Assembly (NCBI GenBank): GCA_014529385.2
Contig: CM043952.1
Coordinates: forward strand, 60,964,119-61,028,118
Length of the DNA: 64,000 bases
Direction of reading: 5' to 3'
Source: Adiantum capillus-veneris
Taxonomy: Eukaryota > Streptophyta > Polypodiopsida > Polypodiales > Pteridaceae
The translations under genes were made by a program, and so were the position numbers. Each line of letters opens with the position of its first letter. Position 1 is the first letter of the stretch. Below are positions 44,760 through 57,588 of the stretch, piece by piece. The notes beneath the pieces are model-generated. The model made no database searches and was not told the origin of the DNA. It worked only from the letters and a program-made list of their open reading frames with translations.

Positions 44760-46880
44760 AAGTATCATTTTGTTTCCAGAATTTGCTCACACTTGAAATC
44801 CCCCCCAAGGTTTAGTGTGTATTTTTTAACCGACTAAAATTGTAAAATTATGACAAAATTTTGAGCTGGCCTCAAAACCGACAGAATTTTAAACTTTTTA
44901 GTGCACCAGCAAAGGCTTCATAATTTGACCTAAAAGTCAAAAGAGTTTTAAGTTTACCCTTATTTTCTTTAGGTAGGGGAAATTCCCCCCCCCCCCAAAA
45001 AAAAAAAGAAAGAACCCTACCACAACAATTTGCCTGCCCGCGCCCTCAACCCGGCCCTCCCTTCTCTTATGCCTATAGTCACATAGAACATTAGGCTACA
45101 AGAGGCTTGTTTTTGCATGTGATGCACACCTTTTCCTGGGAACACACCCTTCCATTCCCAAGGCCTTGTCTCATCGAGTACCCTCTATGCAAGCCTTTTG
45201 CTGGCTACCTCTTCTAAAGTCTTTAAGGGGGGTGGGTCTTTTTTTTCCATACTCACAATTGTGAGTGGATGTATTATATTAGCCCAGGAAGGAATGTACG
45301 ATAATCGCAAGCACGTCAAGTGCCTTGAGGGATCATGGCATACGTTCCAAATTTACACAGCCCCTCACAGATGAGAGCTACTTACTAGATAGATACATTT
45401 TGTGGACTGGTTGCTACAAGAGTCGTAATGTCTTTGATTGCTTGGGTCCATTTCTCAGAGTTCGTGTGGTCTTCTAGGTCATTTGTATCCATTTACATAT
45501 TTTACCCGCGAGGCCCCTTATAGCTAGACAATGTTGGAATAGGTGAAGGGGATCCTTGCTAGCTGCTTCGCACCTTGAGTATCTATCATAGCCTATCTCA
45601 GTATCTATCATAGTCTATCTCTATGGCTATGATTTTGTCCCCAGTAGGCATGGATTCCCATAGCACCTTCCATAGGAAGATCTTCATTGATGAGGCCACT
45701 AAGGGTCCCAATGTTGTTTAGTATCGATGCCCATCTAGATTCTGGCTTGTGCTTCCTCCATATCTTCTCGCCACTGCTGAGGGCACTAATGGTTCCAAAT
45801 GTTGTTTACTACCATGTCCATCTTGATTTTGGCCAGTGCTTCCTCCACTTCTTATTAAATAAGGAAAATCAATCTGCTCCGGATTCTTGCCAATTCTTCC
45901 TCCGCTTCTTATTAAATGGGGAAAATTAATCTACTTTGGATATTGTTCTCAGAATTGGCATCCTGAAGGATCTCAAACAGATTCTCATACAAAAGGGTTT
46001 TGGGATTATCAAATAGGTTTCCTTTAGTTTCCCAGCTGCTCTTGCCTGGGGTTTAAAGTGCTTGCAAGAGATGATGGAGTTTTTTTGCCATCCTTCAATT
46101 GCCTTTGCTAACATTGAGCACAAGAACTATCTTCTGAATCGTTTGGGTTGGTGCTTTCTGTGCAAGGTAGGGCGTGGAGCAAAAGTTGGGGGAAAACTTT
46201 CCACTGTCTGGGGTTTGTGAGACTTCTCTGATTGCTCTTATGTTTTCCCACCAACTAGGGCTTCTTGGTTGCTAATGGCCCCGATGCTACTGGGAGCACG
46301 TCCTAACATAGGGGCTCTGGCAAGGACAAAAATAGAGCAAACTACGCTTATTAAGGGTTGAGAGAGGAGGGAATTACAGAGGTCACGAGTAGGGGGTTGG
46401 CAGTACAGTGGGAGGAGAGTTGTGAGCGCGGAGGGAGGAGCTGGTTGCTTGGGGGCAAATGGCCTTTGAGAGGAGATCAAAGATCAATTCCCCATTGGTG
46501 GTGTTCCATGAGCAGAGCCTTGGTGGCGAGAGCTGACCTGGTCGACCAAGTATCTAAATCTCCAAGGATCACTTGTAAACAAATGTACTAGCATCTTGTT
46601 CACTAATCACGCGCTTCATTTCCTTACCCATCTCACTACGTGCACGACATTTCTCTCTAGTAATGATGGATCTTAGGGTAAAGAGGCCAGCTTAGGGCCG
46701 CTTAAGGTCGGTGGCAAATTGTCGCCGGCATGCTACACTATTTCAAACTAGATTGGTGCAATCCAATGAGCACAGCACCACCTACCTCCTCTAGAAACCA
46801 CGTTGTAGCTCGGATGGCGACACACCATGGCGACAAAAAAAATTGTGTGTAGCAAAAGTGGTTGTGAAGATGACTCACAA
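44760..46880. other. No recognised gene
   Basis: C9 and A runs near 44986-45007. Between 45680 and 46130 minus-strand frames have a weak retroelement look but no definite motif. A diverged local duplication (ACTAAGGGTCCCAATGTTGTTTA / ACTAATGGTTCCAAATGTTGTTTA, about 45698 and 45787) is present. Confidence 0.4.
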
Positions 46881-46890
46881 CCCACTTGAT

Positions 46891-49505
46891 TCACATAAGT
46901 GATTCTTGGATGTGGGGTTGCGGTCCTAGCACCAGAGGTGGTAAGGGTGTTGTTTGAACAACATTTTGGGCCCTAGGGACCATGTGTTGTGATGTTTGTT
47001 CAAGAGGTGGGGCCGACATCAATGCAGGCACTCGAGGTGTGTTCGTCCATGCTAAGGTTGATCTATTGGTCATCACGTGTTTAAATACTATGCAATCCTT
47101 GTCTTGATGACCATACCTCACACAGGCATTGCAATTCCCATTAAATTTTACTCTAAAAGTAGGGCATTCGCTGGTACTATGCGAACCATAGCAAACTGAG
47201 CACCATTGTTGCTCCCTTCTTGGATACATATGATTGTTTTGTGGAGCACAATTGTCTCTAAGACTTTCTTGAATGGCCTTGGTGAGGTCTGCTAAAGTCA
47301 TCTCATATGTCTTTTTCTCTTTAGCAATAGGATTTATGGTCATTGGCTCATGCCCTGATGCTTGCGAGCTAGTAGATTTAGGCTCAACAAACACTCTTTC
47401 TCCTTGAACCATTAAATCATCCAACTGGATTGCGTTGGTGGTGACTGCTTTCCAAGTGGTGATACCTCTAATGACTAGGCCATTGTAGATATCTTCATGT
47501 CATAATCCCCTAATGAATCTATCAAGCAATTGGTTATTGGCACTCATTTGAATTACAACAAGAATTCAAACGCTTCAAGCGACTAATAAAGTCTCTCACA
47601 GACTCTCCTTCCTCTCATTGGGATTTCTTGAAATGAGATGCTACACCCCAAAGTACTCCCTCTCATATGTACTCTTTCAAGAACAGTCTCCTAAGAGTAG
47701 GGTAAATCGTCTTCTCTTCTACCCTTAGGGTTCTATACCAATCCCCAGCCTTTCCACTTAAGGCCAAGCTTAAAACATGACTCTTATGCAGGTCATTGTG
47801 TTCTCCTAGGGAATCACATATTTGTTCAAACACTTCAATATGCTTTCTCACATCTCCATCTCCACTAAATTTTGTGTGAGCTTGGCTATTTGTACTGCCT
47901 TACTTCTAGGCTCTCTATCAGGCATGTGACACATATTTTCAGCAATGGATCGACCAATAGCTTAAGCAAAATTTGCCAAGTCACCTAAGTAAGCAGGTAT
48001 AGTGGGGACAAGCGCTCTCGAGACTGCATGTGGAATGGGGGTTGGCATTGTGTTTAGCGTATATGCAGCCCTTGGGTTCCAAGTTGGGTACAATGTTGTG
48101 CCATGTGGTGGCCCAAAGTTCATATGTGTGGCCCTAGGCATAGCAGACGTCGGATGTGACATGCTAATGCTAGTTGGTATGGTTCCAATGAAATAAGAGC
48201 TTGGATGTTGTGGTTGTGGAGCATAAATTGTTGAAACAATGGGAGGGATAGGAGCTACATGAGCATGAGGACCCATAGGTGCATATGATTGATACACACT
48301 TGTAGGTACTATTGCAGGCATTGGGCTATCATGTAGTAGTGCTTTACTAACAAATGAGGTCCATGTCATGTTTTTTGTCATGCCCATCACTGGGGTAGAT
48401 GGTAGCCGTGGTGTCATCAAGAGAGAGATGAGCTAAACTTGGAAAGGTAAAGCTATCACTTGTGGGCTCAGATTGTAATGAGACCCCTGACGAAACAACA
48501 TATAGAGGATCCATCGAGCTTATCGAGGGAGTCTTGATTTACAATAAACCTGGTTGCCTAGCCTTCCCTGTATCCAAGAATCTCATGAGACCCATTGAAG
48601 GCATGTGGATCCACTTGTTCTACCTCGCTAGCTCAATAACCCTATGGATGACATCACAAACTCTTTGTTGTTGATCCTCTACGCTAGTAGCACCCGTTGT
48701 GGATTGTAGGACATCTAACCAACCCACGTGATAGGTGCGACCTTTATATAGGTCGGTTAGAGTTTCAATTTTTAGTTCATACTCATAGTTCTTATTTAGA
48801 AACACTCCATCTAGGATTGAGGTGCTAGGGGTGTCCTTCAAACTAGATGCAATGTGGCTCTCTATGGGTTGACCCTTGTGGTTGCTAATCCAAGAGCACT
48901 TGATTGCTTCGACTAGCATGGATGTTGACATAGGGACCTTTGCCTTAAGCTCTCTCCATTGCTCCACCTTGCGTAGGCTCTCAATTTCCTTTTCCCTAGC
49001 CGCAATGATATATCGCTCAACCTCTTGCACTTCGGCAAGGCTTCTACCATCAAATAATATAACCTCAGAGGGGATAGATCTGAAGAGTCAAGTGGTGCAA
49101 TGAATGGAGTATTCACATACACACTCTCTAGGAGCATGGGGTCTACGTTGGTCATGAATGGTGAATTTACTTCCCCATCCCCTTCATATACCTCGTTAGC
49201 TCCATGTTCGAAGCGAGTGGCTCTGCTAAAATTTTCCTTCAAGCGGCTAAGCACGCTCAGGCATATTGTGGGCCCATAGCATGCATGTCTTGGCTTAAAC
49301 TATCAAGATTAGGCATTGGGTAACCTTCCATGATGTCATAGTCAGAGGAAGAGTCACTAGACGCAATATGTGGGTCCTCAGTGATACTACCTTGGGTTCT
49401 CGTTGAGGGCCTAGAGCCTGAGGTGGAGGAATAATGAGTGCCCGCATAAACGAAGATACTCTCTATGTGATCGTCCTCTAGCACACAACCAGAGCATAGG
49501 TGCAT
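46891..49505 (-). pseudogene. Gypsy-4 gag remnant
   Basis: Read right to left: an acidic serine-rich N-terminus (49257-49505), charged segments (48620-49254), a proline/methionine-rich linker (47962-48420) and a Retrotrans_gag core HIEVFEQICDSLG and ALSGKAGDWYRTL (47663-47851). Then come two zinc knuckles, CSVCYGSHSTSEC and CNACVRYGHQDKDC (about 47080-47200), and a proline-rich tail. Breaks occur between most segments. No pol follows. Confidence 0.8.
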
Positions 49506-49693
49506 GTGACCTCAACACTCTAGAAGCATTGGTGAGTGCTTGTGAAGGCCGCTCACCTAGTTTTTTGGGCGTTTGCAAACCAAATTTACTTTTGTTTTTT
49601 GTTTTTATGGTCCTTTTTTCTAACCAAGCCATGGAATATGGCGTGTGATAGCTCAAAGTGAGCATCTTGGCTGGGATGTGCCATGCACCCCAA
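49506..49693 (-). repeat. copia-4 3' LTR (left edge approximate)
   Basis: The minus strand starts TGTTGGGGTGCATGG right after the PPT-like TTAAGTGGGAGGT. The left limit is set by the gypsy-4 gag frame. Same family as copia-2. Confidence 0.65.
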
Positions 49694-50440
49694 CAACCTC
49701 CCACTTAAAGGACAATGTGCCTTTAAGCTGGGGTGACAATGTATATATACATACAATACAGGTAGACAATGACCATCATCATCTACCCAATGCCCATGAG
49801 TGCCCGACAATGTGCAAACAGCTCTGAAGGTAATCCCTTTGTCAGAACATCAGCAGGATTTTTAGTGATGTGAATTTTGGCAAGCTGCAATCGCTTGTCC
49901 TCAAGCACCTCACGAATGAAGTGATACTTCACATCGACATGCTTTGTATTTGCATGACACTAGATTCTTTGCTAATTGTATAGCACTTTGGCTATCACGA
50001 TGTAACACAGGCATCTCAACATTGATTCCCAAGTCTCCCACCAGCCAACCAAGCCATATAGTTTTCGTGCAAGCTTTTGAAGCTGCAACATATTCAGCCT
50101 GTGTAGTAGACAAGGTAGCACGATCTTGCAAACAAGATTGCCATGAAACTGCACCTCCAGTGAATTCAAAAACATAGCCTGAAGTGGACCTTCTCTTGTC
50201 CAAGTCTCCTGCATAATCTACATCCGTGTAACCCATTACACATGCTTCCTTTCTTCCAAAGCCAATGCACATGTTTTTTGTACCATTTAAATATCACATA
50301 ACCCCTTTCACTACCTCCCAATGTTTCTTGCTTGGATTTGACATATATATGCTAACAACTCCCACTACAAAAGCAATATCAGGACGTGTAGCAATCATAG
50401 CATACATTAAACTCCCAACTGCAGATGAAAAGTATACAAT
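49694..50440 (-). pseudogene. copia-4 RNase H fragment
   Basis: Minus-strand RNase H: TDVDYAGDLDKRRSTSGYVF (about 50180-50240), LSTTQAEYVAASKACTKTIW (about 50050-50110), and HRDSQSAIQLAKN, where the usual Cys before DSQ is Arg. The RT-RNase H connection extends to about 50440. A frameshift lies near 49960. Everything upstream is missing. Confidence 0.85.
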
Positions 50441-50729
50441 AGAATTCATCACAGGGTGTTGTCAAGGGTGCACTCACAAGCACCATCAATTGTTCATTGC
50501 CCATGCCAAGAAGTAGTGCCTGCCTATCAAGCCAAGAACCAAATCGGCACGGACCCACGTGGTGGCCATGAAGAAAAATTATCTAGAGGATTTTGCCAAG
50601 GACAATGGGATTGCAAAGGTGGCCAAAGAAATCAAACTTTTATTATTGCATTAATGTAAACCACGTCATTAGAATATGCTCAATGTCGAGGGAAAACAAA
50701 GCTATTCAACAAGCAGCAATTGCACATTT
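50441..50729. other. Unassigned junction sequence
   Basis: Between copia-4 and gypsy-5. A plus-strand frame reads MKKNYLEDFAKDNGIAKVA, which I cannot assign. It could be a captured fragment or chance. Confidence 0.3.
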
Positions 50730-51152
50730 TTAGTTCAGTAACCACCACCAAATAGTAGCAATCCTTTGACAGGATTGATTAAAGAAGTCCACTTTGTCCA
50801 CATAGCCTTGGACATGAAGCCTCAATTTCCCGATTAAGGGAGTGTCTGAAGATTCTTGCCCCTTGAAAGCACTGTCTGCGGGTAGGACATCTCCCATCTC
50901 GTAAGCTTGTATGCCTAGCTTGGTGGCCAACTCTATAGATATAAAATTGTGAGTAGAACCAGGGTCAAAGAGAATAAAAGCATCATGTTCTCTTACCTTT
51001 CCCCAAGCATGGCATAGAGGAGATCCTTTGTGGTGAGTTTGGTGAGTCTCCTCCTCTTGGATTTCAACCAAGGAAGCTCTAGGACGATCTTGACGGTTGT
51101 TCTTTTGGGGACAAGCGTGGTAGCATGCCCTTGTTCGCAGCACTTGAAACAC
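50730..51152 (-). pseudogene. Gypsy-5 aspartic protease remnant
   Basis: The minus frame contains AFILFDPGSTHNFISIELA (about 50935-50990), the retropepsin active-site context with D-P-G in place of the usual D-S/T-G. Downstream LIGKLRLHVQGYVDKVDFF resembles the protease body. It is in a different frame from the gag and no RT follows. Confidence 0.7.
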
Positions 51153-52468
51153 CGGTTATCCTTACGATAACGCTCAAGCTCTTCAGGAGAGAGTTTGTTT
51201 TTACCTTTGTAAACTCCCTTCTCTTTAGCTTTGTTGGGGTTGCCCTTAGGAGACCTTTGGACATTGTCCTTCCCCTTAGGCTCGTTGGAACCCTTGTTTT
51301 CCGTGGGCTTATTATTTCTTTTAGCCCCCGTTTGGAAATTGATTCGAGAGGCCACCATAGTATGGTGTATTACCGCCGATATGGTACGTGGCCTTTGGGA
51401 GTTGACATACTCCGCCATTTCTTCGGTTAAGCCCGCACAAAATTGTTGCTTTTGCTCTCCAAAATCCAACTTTTTGAAGACAGTGGCTTTGAGTTGTAGG
51501 TCCCAAAACTTGTCTACATATTTGTGGATGGATTCATAGGGAGAGAGCTTTAGGCTTCTCCATTCGGTGAGTACTTTGTCTTTGGAATCGGTGGCCAAAA
51601 ACTACTTCATAATGGAAGCTCTTAAAGCTTTCCATGTTCGTGGAGCTTCACCGTTGGCTCGTAGGCTAGACCACCATTGCCTGGCGGACTTTTGAAAGTG
51701 CATAGCTACATGGCGTAGCTTAGAGGACTCCGTGAAGCCCTCATCTCCAAACGCCACATCAAACTGTTGGATAAAGGCCAAGACTTTGTCCGTAGCACCA
51801 AAGGTACCATCATGGGTAAGGAAAGAGATGCTCTTCCCTCCCTCTTTGAATTTCTTCAACTTGGACGACCTCTTCCATGTGGCATAGGATTTCCTATGGC
51901 CTCTTCTTTTTTATGGTTCAAAGGTTGCACCATCACTTTCTTCAGAAGGTGAAGAATTTGAAGAAGGTGAAGAAGAGGGTGACCTCTTTCTCGCCTTTTT
52001 CTTGTCTTGATCTTCGTTGTCTTCACCATCACTTTCATAAGAGGAAGAGGATGAAGAAGAGGGTGTCCTCTTTCTCGCCTTTTTCTTCTCTTGCTTTTCA
52101 TCATCCCTCTTTAAATTATGGTGTGGAGAAGAGTGTGATGGTCTTCTCCGCTTTGGTGGTGATGGAGAGCGTTTAGCCCGCCGTCTTCGTGGAGCCATCT
52201 CCGCCGAGGTGGCGGGAGACTCACTTCTTTCTCGTTCCTTCGGTGAAGGCTCTTGAGTTCTCCTTTGGGAAGGAGATGCATCATCAAGAAGTAAATTCTT
52301 GAGCCCTTCGTACGGATTCTCTTCTTCTTCCCGAATCAGAGAGAGACCTCTTTTGGTAGTCTCACAAGGAGTCTTCCTAGGTGTTCTCTCGTCATGGTGA
52401 TGAGCTTGGAGAATCCCGTGAGCACGGAGCTGCCGTTGCACTTCACTTTGGAGAGATGGATTGCCCAT
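50993..52468 (-). pseudogene. Gypsy-5 gag with RS-like N-terminal domain
   Basis: A single frame broken by only two stops (near 51910 and 51602). The N-terminal 185 codons are basic and serine-rich: RRRRAKRSPSPPKRRR, then KKKARKR(T/S)PSSS twice, with acidic spacers. The gag core follows (FGATDKVLAFIQQFDVAF, RHVAMHFQKSARQWW at 51602-51859; LTEWRSLKLSPYESIHKYV near 51560). A zinc knuckle CFKCCEQGHA (about 51118-51147) lacks its last Cys in this frame. Gag would coat element RNA. Confidence 0.8.
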
Positions 52469-52977
52469 GGCTTATTGAAGCCTAGAAACAAGATAGTTAA
52501 CAAGCATTGAAGCATCATTAGTAGCTTGCTCATGAGCAAAATCAAAGTTATCAACATTAATTTCACTCTCTTTACTATTGTCATCCATTCTAACAACTTT
52601 TAGGTGTACTTTGGCACTTCAAACCCTAGTTGCTACTCCTCTTTACCCCTTTAGAAAAAGCACTCAAGCTACTGTACCCGAGGCTCGAATACCATTAATT
52701 GCAAGGAATAGAAGAGAGGGTCGTTCAAAACCAAAATAGCACCGGCTCCTGTCAAGCTTCTAGTAGCTCAATAGTGGTTAAGCCGTAGGCAAGCCCCGTA
52801 GGACTCCACTATTAAGACCATAGCTCTCGACGATGATGCCCCGTTAACTGCACAAAGGCAGGCGCACTGCAAGGCTGAAAAATCCCTATTCTACTTACTC
52901 ACAGGCAATTAATAATACCAACCATTTATAGCTAGCTTGAGGACCTCCCTTCTTGAGCAAGAAAAGAGAAACCTTGA

Positions 52978-52989
52978 GCTCTGATACCA
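52978..52989 (-). promoter_or_regulatory. Gypsy-5 primer-binding site (tRNA-iMet type)
   Basis: The minus strand reads TGGTATCAGAGC about 510 bp upstream of the gag start, in the same orientation. An LTR-like end TGTAACATT begins at 52991 on the plus strand. Confidence 0.75.
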
Positions 52990-52990
52990 A

Positions 52991-53300
52991 TGTAACATTT
53001 AATGGCCTCAACCAATAAGCTGTGCCAACCTAGCCATTTGTTAAGGTTGCAGGTTGCAACACAGGTGGTAGTCTGAGCACAATTAAGGAAGAAGATGGGA
53101 GTCAGAGAGCATAGCACTATTGGAGGCCAATGAGGGCAGAGCTCATCGCTGACAAGGATAGATATGAGAGTGTGAAATTTTCTCCCGCCCTATATATCTT
53201 GTTGTTATGGCAACCAACACTGAGACAATGTTTGAACTACTGTGTGTTTGTGAATGTGCTGTGCAATTCACTCATATAAAAAAAAAACACTTTTCATAGG
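52991..53300 (-). repeat. Gypsy-5 5' LTR, partial (outer limit unknown)
   Basis: Begins next to the PBS. A minus-strand TATA-like ATATATAGGGCGGG lies near 53185-53198. I could not find the outer border. Confidence 0.45.
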
Positions 53301-54300
53301 AGCAAAGAGACTAGATTCTGTAATCACAAGAGAAGGACATACAACATTTGTACATCTATGCTACCATGTTAATGATTGTCGAACGGGTTTAGTATATCCA
53401 AAGTGGCAGAGCATCTGATGACCGACCTTTGTTGGTGAGCGGGCTTATTCGTCAACACTTGGATGCCCAGTGGATTCAAAGGCAATTTGAAGACTTGAAC
53501 ACACTCTGCCACGGGCACACAAAAAAATGATAGATATACATTCAAATAGGCTAATCTTTATCTACTACAATGAAAAGATTCATTCTTCTACAAGATGAAT
53601 TTGCAACACTTCCTTTTCATCTACTTCCAGCATTGATTTTTGTTACAATATCATCCTCCAAAAATTCATTACAAAGCTTCCCTTCGGTACATAGAACAAG
53701 GATTACAAGGATTTTTCAAAACATGGGAATGTGAAAATTGGAAAGATGCCATTACACTTATTCATGGCTAAATAGTGAAGATAATTCTATCTCCTCGGGA
53801 TCTTCTATCCCTTTTCCATTGTCCTTGGTGGAAGAGCAAGAATAGGTGGATCCGAATTCGCCGAGATTGGAGAGGCCAAAAAATACAGGCACGATAAGGT
53901 GGTGCTTGTCTCAAGAAATGTCAAAATTCCATTCCAATTCTATAGCTCTTGCATTGTGACTTTATGCACTCAGATATCCTAGAAAATCTCTTTCGAAGCA
54001 TTGCACTATTGATATGAACAAAGACCTATATCTCTCCAAATCATTCATGATTGCACGATTATTTGCTATGTAGACTTGAATTTCCATTTTGAGGGACTCT
54101 TATATATTCTCCTTGTTCTAATCTAAAAGATCAACTTGAGTTTATAGAGCATCTCACCACACTCGATCAATATCCCTTGTATCCAAATCAAACTTTCTCT
54201 TCATTTTTTTTTTGGCTTCCACTTGTTGATAGTCACTAACCAAATTTTCCAATCATTAATTGCTCAATTGAAACTTTTTTGTCTCCTTTGTCGTTGTGGC
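53301..54300. other. No recognised gene
   Basis: AT-rich. May contain LTR or decayed gypsy sequence, but no motif is clear. Confidence 0.35.
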
Positions 54301-54399
54301 AATCTTCTCTTGTGATCCATGATTGTTTTAGCCTGCTCCTTGGTATCATCGCATTCTCAGAGAATAAATTCTTAGCAATGCTGCCAGAGTTGAATGTGC

Positions 54400-55990
54400 A
54401 CTTCAAGGGCATTTTCCACTAATACTTTTAGCTCTATCGTATGATCAAGCAACTCTTGTAGCACCAATCTTGGCACATATTTAGAATGTTGGCATGAAAA
54501 ATGTGTCACTGTGCATGGTTTTCATCATAGCCCAACAAAAAGCTCCTCACGTAGAATGCAATTTCTCTTCCCAATTTGTCTAATTATGCTCCACTACCTT
54601 CTTAAGGATGTTTTGCAAGATCGTATTTGTTCATATTGAATTCTCATGCACAATCATATGGGTTTGAACCAGCTCGCGGCACCACTTTTCTTGAAAACTA
54701 TGTATCTTGATCACTAACAAGTTCTATTGGACAACCAAATCTAGTAATATATTCTTGTACAAGAACTTTGCATCCAACGACGTCTTTTGCTTTGAGTGCA
54801 TTGGCCTCTACCCATTTATTTACATTGATATGTAGCAATCAACAAATCAACATTCTCGGTTGGCAATAGGGCTGGCTTGACAGGCTTTAAAGTCCACTCC
54901 CCATTTCTCAAATGGACGGTGAAAAAATTGGTCACATTCTATCCTTCCTAGTAGGTTGTAGAGTCCTTTGACAAGGATTGCCCATCTTTACATGTAAATT
55001 GGCATCCTTAAATACTATCAGCCACCAAAGTCCAACATATAGCACATTTGGTGTTGTTACTTCCCCAAAAAAGGCTTCAACATTGACTCCCTCATGTGCT
55101 TCTTGAAGCATGACTTCTTGCTCGTGGCATACACAACACCAAAGAATATCATCGGAAAAATGCCAATAAATTTCCAACCAATTATCTCAAACTTCTGACT
55201 TTGTAAGGCCATTCACTTACTTTGATCTCGGTTGAAGTCTTTTAGAACGAGCCCTATCTGTAAGAAGACCTTCATGTCCTAAAGCCAATCATTCATGTGC
55301 ATAATGTTGCACCCCATAAATCATCTTCTCCATTGACTCCTTGAGCACATTCTAAGAATTCTTGGTCGTCGAGTCAGAACAAATAGTTAACAACAACATG
55401 TTGCTTGTTGGGTGTGTGAACCACAATAAATTTAGATTCTAGCAAGATGGTCTCCAACATGCAAACTTGCATGTGAAGTTTATGTGGCCATCAAATAAAA
55501 TAATTCCAAATGGTCCACATGGAAAAAAAACTCGTTACTGAGCAAGTGGTTCCTTCTATGATCATTGGCCATGAATGGAGCCACTATTTGAACTAGCATT
55601 AACTTAGCCCAATCATGCAATTTGTACTACATACCATATGATTCCAAGTGGTTGCACTCTTCTTTGATATGCCATCTTCATGGAAAATGATGCCGGTGCA
55701 AAATTTGTGATGACAAACTATGTGCACAAGACTTTGAAAAACACACACCTAAGCCTCCATTGAGTGACACATTTAGCACAACAACTCCACAAATGCCAGG
55801 ACCATGAGTATTGGTACTTGTTGATTAAACACAATGGCAGGCACAACTTTTGCATCATTCACTTCTAAGACATATTCCTCTTTAGCTGATTTCTTTTGAT
55901 CTTGCTTGGACTCCTGATTTATCTCCTTCACTAACTGCTCTCTAAAGGGTGGCACCGGTTCCAACAATTGTGTTGTTGTTCATCCTGCAC
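54400..55990 (-). pseudogene. Gypsy-6 RNase H-integrase remnant
   Basis: Minus-strand frames show an integrase zinc-binding segment (55177-54932: EVMLQEAHEGV, then GLWW and a CQRT-like word) and the start of the core, FEKWGVDF (about 54900). Weak core pieces reach about 54500. Upstream, 55967-55773 is an acidic frame with no motif. Strongly decayed. Confidence 0.6.
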
Positions 55991-56087
55991 TTCTCATGCC
56001 TTGCTCTCCCGCTAATTCATAATAAAAGAAGCATCAATATATTCATGTCAACATTTTAATAGAGGAGTATTTTAAAGTATTGTACAA

Positions 56088-57588
56088 ATGCATGCTATAT
56101 ATGTTATTATCAAAAATAGGTTTCCCGTTCCACTGGTAGAAGATCTATTTGATAAGCTACAAGGATCGACCTACTTCAGTAGGATTGACCTAAAAAGTGG
56201 CTATCATCAAATAAGGATAATTGATCAAGACATTGTAAAGACCGCATTTCGCACCACATTTGGTCTTTATGAATACATTGTCATGCCTTTTGGCTTGACC
56301 AATGCACCAGCCACATTCAACCAATTGATGGAGAAGCTGTTCAGGCCTCATCGAACCTTCACTGGAGTGTTCTTTGATGATATTATCATCTACTCTAATT
56401 CATTAGACGAACACAAGCAACACCTCCAGGTAATATTTCAAGTTTTAAGAGAGAATAAACTTTATGTTATTCGAAAGAAAAGTGAATTTTTCTTGCAAGA
56501 GATTCAGTATTTAGGTCACATTATCTCTCAAGATGGCATCCAAATGGATCCATCAAAGTTAGAGGTAATAAAAGGATGGCCTAAACCAAGTAATCTTCAT
56601 GAACTAAGAAGCTTTATAAGTATGTGTGCATACTATAGACGGTTCATAGAAAAGTTCTCACAAATTGCGGGACCATTACATGACCTAACAAAGAAAAGCG
56701 TTAGGTATACATGGTTTGCTAAGGAGAACAATGCTTTCGAAAAGCTTAAAGAAAAGCTTATCTCTCAACCTGTGCTTACACTACTAGATCTCTCAAAACC
56801 ATTTGAGGTCCAATGTGATGCTTGTGCTGATTGCCTTGGAGCTGTTTTGCTCCAAGAAGGGCACGCCATAGGCTATGAGAGGCGAAGGCTCGACCTTGTT
56901 GAGAAAGCTCTAGGCATATACGAAAAGGAACTCCTTGCAGTTCTACCTGCCTTAGACTCATGGAAGCACTATTTATTGGGGACTCCTTTCATTCTACGAA
57001 CGGATCACCAAAGTCTTAAGTACTTCATGACGCAGACCAAGCTCTCCGAAAAACAAATGAGGTGGGTAAATTTCCTTTCGCAATTTCATTTTCATATTGC
57101 TCACATTGCTGGCAAGCATAATCAAGTAGCTGATGCACTCTCAAGACGGCCGAGAGTGAATGCGGTTTCCATAGCAACTCACAAGGATCTATCTTTAATG
57201 ATAGATGAGTACGCTATTGATCCTGATTTTAGAGATGTGATTTCAGCCCTTGTATTAGGGAAGAAAGAAGAACCATTTACTTTACAAGATGGTTATCTTC
57301 TCTATGGAAATAGACTATGCGTTACTAACTCACTACGTGAGAAAGTAATGTATGAATCTCATGCTCCACCGTATGCGGGGCATAGAGGGATTCAGTCTAC
57401 CTTAAAGGGAATTGAAACATATTTCTATTGGCCTACCATGAAAGTGAACATACAAGAGTATGTTTCTAAATGTGTGCTATGCCAAAAGACAAAATTTGAT
57501 AGAGGGAAGCAACTTGGATTGCTTCAACCCTTGCCAATCCCTAATTCACCATGGGAGAGCATATCCATGGATTTTATCTTTGGATTGC
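56088..57588 (+). pseudogene. Gypsy-7 RT-RNase H-integrase fragment, open frame
   Basis: An uninterrupted 500-codon gypsy pol segment. RT: KNRFPVPLVEDLFDKLQGS, YHQIRI, FGLTNAPATFN, and catalytic FFDD (D97, D98). RNase H: CDACAD (D244) and LRTDHQSLKYF. Integrase zinc domain: H425, H432, C462, C465. It then stops at MDFIFG, before the catalytic core is complete. The 5' part of RT (and PR, gag) is missing. The open frame continues to 57683, but codons 501-531 come from the gypsy-8 LTR. Intact reading over 1.5 kb suggests a fairly recent copy. Confidence 0.9.

Noticed and set aside
45680-46130. Possible minus-strand LINE or other retroelement coding
   Set aside because: Some frames have a retroelement-like look, but no catalytic motif or consistent order could be identified.
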